From: UBA5734 sp964528645
GTDB lineage: Bacteria > Bacillota > Clostridia > Saccharofermentanales > UBA5734
DNA: 50,656 nt
Direction: 5' to 3'
Assembly (NCBI GenBank): GCA_964528645.1
Contig: CAZGSR010000021.1
Coordinates: 1 to 50,656 of the forward strand
This document shows, one piece after another, positions 42,907 to 49,796 of this stretch (position 1 is its first letter; every line of letters begins with the position of its first letter). The position numbers were made by a program, and so were the translations under genes. The notes under the pieces were generated by a model, which saw only the letters and a program-made list of their open reading frames with translations, was not told where the DNA came from and made no database searches.

Positions 42907-43851
42907 ATGACCACGATCTACCTGATCACTGGATTCCTGGGTGCCGGCAAGACGACGTTCCTCAAGGAGCGTCTCTTGCATGCACCGGTCCGCACCGGTG
43001 TGCTGGTCAATGATTTCGGCAAGGTCAATTTCGACGGCCTCCAGATCAAGCGCCAGGGTATGGACCTGATCGAATTGTCCAATGGTTCGATCTTCTGCAG
43101 CTGCCTCAAGGACAATTTCATCGAGGGCCTGGTCGAGCTGGTCGAACGCTCGCTCGACGAGGTCTATATTGAAAGTTCCGGCCTGGCCGATCCGTCGGAC
43201 ATGGGCAAGGTCCTCGACAGTGTCCGGCTGCGCCTGACACGAGGGGATTTTGCTTTTGGCGGGGCGATCTGCCTGGTCGATGCCTTGTTTTTCCCCAAGG
43301 TCCTGCCCAAAATGGTCGCGGTCGAGCGCCAGCTGCGCCACAGCCATCTGATCGTGATCAACAAATGTGACCTGGTGACCCTGGAACAGCTGACGGATGT
43401 GGAGGCCACCATTGCCGGGATCAACCCGCAGGCAAAAATCCTGCGCACGACCTATGGCCAGCTCGATTGGGACAACCTCAAACCTGAAGTGTTTGCCATT
43501 GCTGATCAGGAGACTACCAACAAGATCGAGACTCGCAACAAGAACGTGGTCCTGCAGCTGATTTATGAACCGGATGAAGCCGATTTCAGAGCCTTCCTCA
43601 GTGCCATCGGCAGCCACTTTTTCCGGGTCAAGGGCCTCATCCGCGTGGGCGGCCAGGTGCAAAAAGTCGATCAGGTCAACAACCAGATCCAGATTGAACC
43701 CTATCCCCTGGAAACGGGTGAAAATCCTCCTGCCGCCCTGCAGGAGATCAACCGCCTGGTCTGCCTGACCTCCCAGGGCCTCGAGAGCATTTCCCACCTG
43801 GCCCGGATGGCCGACCACTACTTGCCCGGCCATTTCAAACTCGAAATGTAA
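42907..43851 (+). CDS. CobW/COG0523-like GTPase, atypical metal motif
   Basis: A 314-residue P-loop GTPase. It shows GFLGAGKTT (9-17), VNDFGKVNFD, ESSGLADPS and the guanine-specificity motif NKCD. The metal-binding CxCC of COG0523 is replaced by NGSIFCSC (Cys64 and Cys66). The C-terminal CobW domain is present. It starts three bases after the methyltransferase stop. COG0523 proteins deliver metals. Here it could load zinc or cobalt into the methyltransferase or assist the corrinoid protein. Confidence 0.85.
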   Translation: MTTIYLITGFLGAGKTTFLKERLLHAPVRTGVLVNDFGKVNFDGLQIKRQGMDLIELSNGSIFCSCLKDNFIEGLVELVERSLDEVYIESSGLADPSDMGKVLDSVRLRLTRGDFAFGGAICLVDALFFPKVLPKMVAVERQLRHSHLIVINKCDLVTLEQLTDVEATIAGINPQAKILRTTYGQLDWDNLKPEVFAIADQETTNKIETRNKNVVLQLIYEPDEADFRAFLSAIGSHFFRVKGLIRVGGQVQKVDQVNNQIQIEPYPLETGENPPAALQEINRLVCLTSQGLESISHLARMADHYLPGHFKLEM

Positions 43852-43906
43852 AAAACTCAATCTTACCACGCATGAAGATCACGTATCAAACAGGAAGAGG
43901 TGTACC

Positions 43907-44554
43907 ATGGAAGAATTGATGAAAAGAATGTCAGAATCCCTGCAAAAAGGCAAAGCCAAGGACGTCAAGGCGATGGTCCAGGAAGCGATTGATGGCGGCT
44001 ATTCCGCACAGAAGATCCTCAATGAGGGGCTCCTGTCCGGCATGGAGGTCATCGGTGCCAAGTTCAAAGCGAATGAGATCTATGTCCCGGATGTCCTGAT
44101 TGCGGCTCGCGCCATGAAAGCCGGCACCGACCTGCTGCGTCCGCTGCTGGTCAGCGAAGGGGTCGAAGCGATTGGTACTGTCATCATCGGCACGGTCAAG
44201 GGCGACTTGCATGACATCGGCAAGAACCTGGTCACGATGATGATGGAAGGCAAAGGCCTGGAAGTCATCGATCTGGGCACCGATGTGCCGGCAGAAAAAT
44301 TCATCGAAACCGCCATTGAGAAGAAGGCCAAAATCATTGCCTGCTCTGCCTTGCTGACCACGACCATGGGTGAGATGAAGTCGATCGTCGATGCCGCAGT
44401 CCAGGCAGGGATCCGCGACCAGGTCACGATCATGGTCGGCGGTGCTCCTGTAACCGACAATTTTGCCAAGTCCATCGGAGCCGACATTTACCAGCCAGAT
44501 GCCGCTACTGCCGCCGAAGCCGCCGCCAGTGTCGCCCTGGGCAAATCGGCCTGA
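43907..44554 (+). CDS. corrinoid (B12)-binding methyltransferase protein, MtaC/MtbC type
   Basis: A 215-residue corrinoid protein. Residues 1-85 are the helical cap domain, and the Rossmann domain carries the cobalt-ligand motif D100-L-H102-D-I-G105 in GTVKGDLHDIGKN, with CSALLTTTM and VGGAPVTDNFA following. It carries methyl groups on cobalt between methyltransferases. AGAGG precedes the start. It ends a three-gene plus-strand operon, and the reductive activator is coded convergently beyond the terminator. Confidence 0.93.
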   Translation: MEELMKRMSESLQKGKAKDVKAMVQEAIDGGYSAQKILNEGLLSGMEVIGAKFKANEIYVPDVLIAARAMKAGTDLLRPLLVSEGVEAIGTVIIGTVKGDLHDIGKNLVTMMMEGKGLEVIDLGTDVPAEKFIETAIEKKAKIIACSALLTTTMGEMKSIVDAAVQAGIRDQVTIMVGGAPVTDNFAKSIGADIYQPDAATAAEAAASVALGKSA

Positions 44555-44582
44555 CGCACACCAACGACGGAAAAAGTTGACG

Positions 44583-44622
44583 AAAAACCCTCTCTGGCAT
44601 CTAAGTCCGGGAGGGTTTTTTT
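44583..44622. terminator. bidirectional terminator
   Basis: AAAAACCCTC (44583-44592) pairs with GAGGGTTTTT (44611-44620), with two more Ts. It separates the plus-strand corrinoid operon from the convergent activator gene. Confidence 0.85.
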
Positions 44623-44673
44623 ACAAAGGTGATCTGCACTGTGGGTTTAAGACGGCTGACGCCAGGACCGGGG

Positions 44674-46569
44674 TTATTCTTCCGGGAACATCATGGCATC
44701 GATGTAGGCGTCATTGAAGCGGCGGTCGCCGGACAGTTCGATGTAGCGTACCTGATGGCGGATCTGGTCGGCCTGCTGGCGTTTTTTGTCATTCAGGAGG
44801 CACAGGCTGGCGCCGAGGCCGGAACTGTTACCAACCGAGCGGATCCGGCCATAGAGGCTTTCCGGCAGCAGGCCGATCCGGATGGCTTGCTCGATGTTGA
44901 GGAAATTGCCAAACCCGCCAGCGAGATCCAGGCGCTCGATGTCCTGGAAAGTCAAACCGGCTTCTGCCAGCAACACCTCCAGCCCGGCAGCGATGGCTGC
45001 CTTGGCATTCTGCAACTCGCGAACATCCTTTTGCGACAAGAAAACGGCAGGCGCTTTTGTCCAGTTTCCATTCTCATCTGAGCCGTCCGGTTCGGACAAG
45101 GCCAGCATTTTCTGCGGGCCGATTTTGCCCAGCCGTCTGAGCATGGTGTCCGAGACGGTGCCGTCCAGCTCGTCCGGATCGAGCAGCCGGCCGGTTTCAT
45201 CGATCACGCCTGCATCGAGCAATGTGGCAACCAGGGCAACCAGACCGGATCCGCAGATCCCTTTGATCTGGCCGCTGATCGAAGAAAGCCGCAATTCGCC
45301 ATCCTCGAGGCTGGCCTGGTCGATCGCCCCGGCAAAGGCAGGCATGCCGCAGTCGATGTTGGCTCCTTCAAACGCGGGACCGGCTGCTGTTGCGCAGGCC
45401 AGGATGCCAGTGGGTCCCGCCAGGATCAGCTCGCCATTGGTTCCGATGTCCAAGAGAACGCGGTTGCTGGTCCTGGTCGATGGATGGGTCTTCGTCACGG
45501 CATCATCCAGGCCGCAGGCCAGGATACCGGCGGTCAGGTCAGCCCCGACATAGCTGGCAATCGAGGGCAGCAAGACCGCAAGGGTGTGCGGTGCCAGATG
45601 GATGCCGATTGCTCCGGCGGTCAGGATCTGGCCCCTGAGGCTGACCGGAACAAAAGGCGCAACTGCGATCCGGGCCGGGTTGAGACCCATGAGCAGATGC
45701 ATGATGGTGGTATTGCCAGCCAAGGTCATCACCAGGATGTCCGATGTCTGCACCGGCAAGATGGCTTGTCCGTCGGTTCCGGACGCATGGCTGAACGTCT
45801 GGATGTTCACCTTTTTTATGAGTTCGTCTGCCATATTGCAGATTAAATCAGCCAGCACGTGCTGCAGCCGCCCGGCATGGTCGGCCGAGTTCCTGGCATA
45901 TTCGATCCGGCTGATCACATCGGCCCCGTAGGTTTTCTGTGGGTTCATCCGGGACAGGTGGGCCAGGCGCCGGCCTGTGTTCAGGTCAAACAGGTAGGCT
46001 GCCACGGTCGTGGTGCCCAGGTCATAGGCACAGCCCAGAGTCGGCGTCGCTTCATTTTCGACAAAACGGACCACTTCCTGGGTGTCGGTGCGGAAATCGA
46101 AGTGGATCGGCGTCTGGCCGGATGCGATACGCTGATGCAAATCGTTGAGCAGCTGGAAAGGGACTTTTGAGCCGGTCGCCCGCTCAAACCGGCTGTCATC
46201 AGATTCCGGATCGGCAAGTGTGGCAGGGGTCAGGACCACTTTCCCGCGGCAAACCAGCGGATCGAGCACGGTATCTGGCAATAGGGCGCTCTCGGCAAAT
46301 TGGACTGCGTGCTGCTGGGGCAGGTGGACTTCCAGTGGCTGGTCCAGATCCAGGCCGAGCGTCTGCCAGAGCTGCTCATCAAGAATCTGCTGGCAAGACA
46401 AGACCTCCCCCAAACCCTGGATGGTGACCAGGCATTTGCGGCAGGTGCCTTTGCCGCCACAGGGGGCCGGAACATCCTGGCGATGGTGCTGCAAGACATT
46501 GAGTAGCGTGCTGCCTGGTGTGGCGGTGTAGAGATTTTTTGTTTCTGGCAGATAAATCGTCAGTTTCAT
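44674..46569 (-). CDS. reductive activator of corrinoid proteins (RACE, ASKHA ATPase)
   Basis: A 631-residue protein. The N-terminal plant-type [2Fe-2S] ferredoxin domain has Cys37, Cys43, Cys46 and Cys59 (PCGGKGTCRKC and SC). The large C-terminal part is the DUF4445/RACE ASKHA domain (CAYDLGTTTVAAYLFD, LLDIGTNGELIL, GICGSGLVAL, LDLAGGFGNFL). Such proteins use ATP to drive reduction of inactive Co(II) to Co(I). ATG at 46569 gives the family start; the 18-residue extension is rejected. It follows the DUF2284 gene by 13 bases and should serve the corrinoid protein at 43907. Confidence 0.93.
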   Translation of the reverse strand: MKLTIYLPETKNLYTATPGSTLLNVLQHHRQDVPAPCGGKGTCRKCLVTIQGLGEVLSCQQILDEQLWQTLGLDLDQPLEVHLPQQHAVQFAESALLPDTVLDPLVCRGKVVLTPATLADPESDDSRFERATGSKVPFQLLNDLHQRIASGQTPIHFDFRTDTQEVVRFVENEATPTLGCAYDLGTTTVAAYLFDLNTGRRLAHLSRMNPQKTYGADVISRIEYARNSADHAGRLQHVLADLICNMADELIKKVNIQTFSHASGTDGQAILPVQTSDILVMTLAGNTTIMHLLMGLNPARIAVAPFVPVSLRGQILTAGAIGIHLAPHTLAVLLPSIASYVGADLTAGILACGLDDAVTKTHPSTRTSNRVLLDIGTNGELILAGPTGILACATAAGPAFEGANIDCGMPAFAGAIDQASLEDGELRLSSISGQIKGICGSGLVALVATLLDAGVIDETGRLLDPDELDGTVSDTMLRRLGKIGPQKMLALSEPDGSDENGNWTKAPAVFLSQKDVRELQNAKAAIAAGLEVLLAEAGLTFQDIERLDLAGGFGNFLNIEQAIRIGLLPESLYGRIRSVGNSSGLGASLCLLNDKKRQQADQIRHQVRYIELSGDRRFNDAYIDAMMFPEE

Positions 46570-46582
46570 GCCCAGTCTCGCC

Positions 46583-47179
46583 TCAACATTCCTGGCCTGG
46601 ACCAGATTCCAGCCCGGTGCCATCTTTCTGCCCCAGGATGATCAGGCCGACATAGGAAACCGTGTCTTTGCCATTGTTGTACTTCAAGCCACATGCTTCG
46701 AGCATGGGGTTGACATTGATACCATAAGACTCAACCGACGGGATCGCCTCGTCAGGATGGCGGCAGGGCTCGTCTGGGTAGGTGCACTCGGGGCACAAGT
46801 CGCAGCAACCGGCATCGAGTGCCAGCAAACGTTCGTGTGGGAAGGTGGACCGGACAGCGGCCAGTGTTTTCTGGTAAACCGCGATATGCTCGTCTTTGGC
46901 CACCATCATGCCTTCATAGTCATAGGAATCTTCCAGCTGCCCGACGGTCTGGATGACCAGGGCGATGCGATAGGTCCGGACTTGGGCCATCAGGTCTTCG
47001 ACCTCGCCGATGGCTGGCGGACCGACCCAGCAGGTGGCAAAGCGGCCGCAATAATTCTGGGCACAGGCACCACGCAGTTCCGGGGCATAGGGGATCTGGG
47101 CCGGGTCCATGGTCGCAGCAAAAGTCGCACCACTGGCCAGAGCGAGATCAATCAAGGTTTGAATCTTATTGTTTTCCAT
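46583..47179 (-). CDS. DUF2284 metal-binding protein
   Basis: A 198-residue cysteine-rich protein (Cys39, 44, 50, 125, 126, 129, 132, 139, 163). RGACAQNYCGRFATC and AGCCDLCPECTYPDEPCRHP are the DUF2284 pattern, probably binding an iron-sulfur cluster or another metal. The biochemical role is unknown, though relatives often sit by corrinoid methyltransferases. No ribosome site precedes ATG at 47179. Instead a promoter ends seven bases before it, so the mRNA may be leaderless. The long open frame upstream to 47737 is antisense noise over the DeoR gene. Confidence 0.87.
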   Translation of the reverse strand: MENNKIQTLIDLALASGATFAATMDPAQIPYAPELRGACAQNYCGRFATCWVGPPAIGEVEDLMAQVRTYRIALVIQTVGQLEDSYDYEGMMVAKDEHIAVYQKTLAAVRSTFPHERLLALDAGCCDLCPECTYPDEPCRHPDEAIPSVESYGINVNPMLEACGLKYNNGKDTVSYVGLIILGQKDGTGLESGPGQEC

Positions 47180-47186
47180 GCTTTTG

Positions 47187-47215
47187 AGTATAGCGGACGT
47201 GCACCGGGCGTCTAA
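47187..47215 (-). promoter_or_regulatory. promoter of DUF2284-activator operon
   Basis: On the minus strand TTAGAC (47215-47210), a 17-base spacer and TATACT (47192-47187). Seven bases separate the -10 from the ATG, so transcription would begin at or next to the start codon. Confidence 0.6.
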
Positions 47216-47262
47216 TGCATTTTCATGGATATTGGTATTTTTTTGCGCACCTGTGCTTGGAT

Positions 47263-48021
47263 TTACAGCAATCGAACGTGTGCCTGCTGGGCCAGCTTCT
47301 GGAATTCCTCGGGCAGGGGGGCATCGGTGACCAGAGTCTGGATGTTGTTCAGGCGGGCAAAGGTGTAGGGCAGGCGGTTGTTCATCTTGCTGGTGTCCAT
47401 CAGCAGGACGACGTGCTGGGCTTTGCGGATGATCAGGCGCTTGAGCTCGGCTTCGTAATAATCGCCGCAGGAAAAACCGCTGTCTGGAGAAAAGGCACTG
47501 GCAGCCATGAAGGCATAGTCGATGTTGAGAGACTTGACGTATTCGGTGGCGTTGAAGCCGGTCAGGGTCAGGGTCTCGCGGTTGAGCTGGCCGCCTGTGA
47601 GGTTGACCTTGATGTTGGCGTTTTTGGCCAGCTCCAGGGCGATGTTGGGGGCGGGGGTGAGGACGAATAGGCTGATGTCCGATAGGCGCTGGGCAAAAAA
47701 CATGCAGGTCGTGCCGGAGTCGATGTAGATCGAGCACCCTTCCTCGACCAGCTGGGCCGCTTTGTCGGCGATCGCCATCTTGGCGGTGGCATTTGTGACC
47801 TGGCGCTGGGTGTAGGCAGCTTCCTTGATCATAGAGAGGTGGGCCATGGACTTGGCCCCGCCCCGGGTCCGGACCACCAGACCCTGGCGCTCCAGGGATT
47901 CGAGGTCCCGGCGCAAGGTCATGCTCGAGACATCTGGAAAGAGTTCCGCCAGCTCGCTGAGGTGGATTTCCCCCCGTGACTGGATCGTCTGGTTGATGGC
48001 TTCACGCCTGTCGATCGGCAT
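47263..48021 (-). CDS. DeoR-family transcriptional regulator
   Basis: A 252-residue DeoR-type repressor. The N-terminal helix-turn-helix is IHLSELAELF..VSSMTLRRDLESLERQGLV with RTRGGA, and the sensor has IYIDSGTTCMFFAQRL, LTPAPNIALEL and GFSCGDYYEAELKRL. ATG at 48021 follows GAGGAGGACGGAT. It is divergent from the SorE-like gene, whose promoter carries TGTTCA repeats, the likely operator. A sugar phosphate of the hexitol pathway would be the inducer. Confidence 0.9.
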   Translation of the reverse strand: MPIDRREAINQTIQSRGEIHLSELAELFPDVSSMTLRRDLESLERQGLVVRTRGGAKSMAHLSMIKEAAYTQRQVTNATAKMAIADKAAQLVEEGCSIYIDSGTTCMFFAQRLSDISLFVLTPAPNIALELAKNANIKVNLTGGQLNRETLTLTGFNATEYVKSLNIDYAFMAASAFSPDSGFSCGDYYEAELKRLIIRKAQHVVLLMDTSKMNNRLPYTFARLNNIQTLVTDAPLPEEFQKLAQQAHVRLL

Positions 48022-48270
48022 ATCCGTCCTCCTCGCCAGACAACTGAACGATCTGGCACCTGTCATTCTATCGGTCTGGATGCGAATAGATCCCCTGAAA
48101 AAATGAAAATTGCAGTGAACAATCGCCTTGATTCAGGTATAGATAATTTTGGGGCAAAAATCAAGTGTTAATTTATAAGACAAGCGCTAAATAATTGACA
48201 GAAATCAACCTGGTCACAAAACGATAAAAATTCCTGAAACATCTGGTAAAAAGCGGTTTGAAGCGGTTTG

Positions 48271-48299
48271 CCTAAAAAGGGACCCGGTCCCCTTTTAGG
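48271..48299. repeat. REP-like palindrome, GGACC-C-GGTCC type
   Basis: Fourteen-base arms with one mismatch around a central C. It shares GGGACCCGGTCC with 25352-25370. Confidence 0.7.
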
Positions 48300-48327
48300 A
48301 CAGATGTCAAAAATGATATGAAAAATT

Positions 48328-48370
48328 TGTTCAATCAAGTGTTCACAATGAACATTTATGATGATATAAT
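48328..48370 (+). promoter_or_regulatory. sorE promoter with TGTTCA operator repeats
   Basis: TTCACA (48342-48347), 17 bases and TATAAT (48365-48370). TGTTCA at 48340-48345 and TGAACA at 48349-48354 form a perfect inverted repeat overlapping the -35, and another TGTTCA lies at 48328-48333. A repressor bound here would block the polymerase. Confidence 0.65.
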
Positions 48371-48390
48371 CAGACACAGAAATTAGAAGC

Positions 48391-48404
48391 AAGCGTTTAC
48401 GCTT
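48391..48404. promoter_or_regulatory. cre-like palindrome
   Basis: AAGCGTTTACGCTT lies between the promoter and the start codon. It resembles catabolite-responsive (CcpA/LacI-type) sites. Confidence 0.5.
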
Positions 48405-48429
48405 TTCATAACCAAAGGAGGAATCTTTC

Positions 48430-49704
48430 ATGAAGACCACTGCTGTCCGCCTGTATGGCAAAGGCGACCTGCGCCTGGAGACGTTTGAACTCCCACCGCT
48501 GAAGGAAGGAGAAATCCTGGCCAAGATCATTTCCGACAGCATCTGCATGTCTTCCTATAAAGCTGCCATGCAGGGCTCCGATCATAAGCGTGTTCCAGAT
48601 GACATCGCAACCAACCCGATCATCATTGGCCACGAGTTCTGCGGTGAAATCCTCGAAGTGGGTGCCAAGTGGTCCAGCCAGTTCAAGCCCGGACAACGCT
48701 TCGCCATCCAGCCCGCAATCAACGACCCGGCCAATGTCTACGCCGCTCCTGGCTACACCTTTCCTCACATCGGCGGCGATGCCACCACCATCATCATCCC
48801 GGAAATCGTCATGGAGCGTGGCTGCCTTTTGAATTACGAAGGGGACGCCTTCTACTTTGGCTCCCTGGCCGAGCCGGTGTCTTGCATCGTCGGTGGTTTC
48901 CATGTCAATTACCACACCAAACCTGGCAGCTATGAACACGTCATGGGCATTGTCGAGGGCGGCAACATGGCCCTGCTCGCCGGTGTCGGTCCGATGGGCC
49001 TGGGTGCGATCGACTACGCCATCCACAACCCCAGAAAGCCGAAACTGCTCGTCGTCACAGACATTGATGATGCCCGCCTGGCCCGTGCCGCCTCGATCCT
49101 GACCGTCGAAGAAGCCGCGAAAAACGGCGTCAAGCTGGTCTATGTCAACACAAGCGGTGTCGCGGATGTCCCGGCTTACCTGATGAGCCTGACTGAAAAC
49201 AACACCGGTTATAACGATGTCTATGTCTATGCCCCTGTCTCAGCCGTAGTTGAGCAGGCTGACAAGATCCTGGCCTTTGACGGCTGCCTGAACTTTTTTG
49301 CCGGCCCGACCAATCCAGAATTCTCCGCCCAGTACAATTTCTACAATGTCCATTACAATGCAACACACGTTGCGGGCAACAGCGGTGGCAACACGGACGA
49401 TCTGATCGAGTCAATCGGCCTGATGTCTCGCGGCCTGATCAATCCCTCAGCCATGATCACCCATGTCGGCGGCCTCAACGCTGTCGCTGAAACCACCCTC
49501 AACCTGCCGAAAATCCCCGGTGGCAAGAAACTGATCTATACCCATGTCAACTTGCCGCTGACCGCGATCGCTGATTTCGCCGAGCTTGGCAAACAGGATC
49601 CAATGTTCAAGGATCTGGCCGAGATCGTGGCCCGCAACAATGGCCTGTGGAATCCGGAGGCGGAAAAATACCTCCTGGCCCATGCGCCAACCCTTGAATC
49701 CTGA
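48430..49704 (+). CDS. sorE: L-sorbose-1-phosphate reductase-like zinc dehydrogenase (SorE)
   Basis: A 424-residue medium-chain dehydrogenase. MKTTAVRLYGKGDLRLETF, DSICMSSYKAAMQG, IIGHEFCGEILEVG, the stretch LNYEGDAFYFGSLAEP, CLNFFAGP and NSGGNTDDL strongly recall SorE, which interconverts L-sorbose 1-phosphate and D-glucitol 6-phosphate. The following SDR is of the glucitol-6-phosphate dehydrogenase kind, giving a route to fructose 6-phosphate. AAAGGAGGAAT precedes the start. The true substrate could be another hexulose phosphate. Confidence 0.82.
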   Translation: MKTTAVRLYGKGDLRLETFELPPLKEGEILAKIISDSICMSSYKAAMQGSDHKRVPDDIATNPIIIGHEFCGEILEVGAKWSSQFKPGQRFAIQPAINDPANVYAAPGYTFPHIGGDATTIIIPEIVMERGCLLNYEGDAFYFGSLAEPVSCIVGGFHVNYHTKPGSYEHVMGIVEGGNMALLAGVGPMGLGAIDYAIHNPRKPKLLVVTDIDDARLARAASILTVEEAAKNGVKLVYVNTSGVADVPAYLMSLTENNTGYNDVYVYAPVSAVVEQADKILAFDGCLNFFAGPTNPEFSAQYNFYNVHYNATHVAGNSGGNTDDLIESIGLMSRGLINPSAMITHVGGLNAVAETTLNLPKIPGGKKLIYTHVNLPLTAIADFAELGKQDPMFKDLAEIVARNNGLWNPEAEKYLLAHAPTLES

Positions 49705-49723
49705 GATTTACTGCATTCAGATA

Positions 49724-49778
49724 GCCGGCCCAGCTGCCCACCCTCCTCTGGGCATCTGGCCGGCGCCCTCTACAGGGC
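49724..49778 (+). promoter_or_regulatory. two intercistronic hairpins
   Basis: GCCGGCC/GGCCGGC with an inner GCCCA/TGGGC (49724-49764), followed by GCCCT/AGGGC (49765-49778). They lie between sorE and the SDR gene, without a T-run, and probably shape mRNA stability. Confidence 0.55.
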
Positions 49779-49796
49779 AAGGAGGAACAATATCCC

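Larger units (their letters stand above)
48022..48429. other. divergent regulatory region
   Basis: This 408-base gap has no gene. It contains a 10-base tandem duplication (AAGCGGTTTG, 48251-48270), a REP-like palindrome (48271-48299), the SorE promoter with TGTTCA repeats, and a cre-like palindrome (48391-48404). The part from 48080 to 48245 is AT-rich with nothing recognised. Confidence 0.6.

Noticed and set aside
42328..43869. 513-residue minus-strand frame over the methyltransferase and GTPase genes
   Set aside because: It is Asp/Gln/His-rich antisense sequence spanning two genes with clear motifs on the plus strand.
46583..47737. 384-residue minus-strand frame read as one gene
   Set aside because: The first 186 residues are Pro/His/Arg-rich and lie in another frame of the DeoR gene. 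Only the part from 47179 has the DUF2284 pattern.
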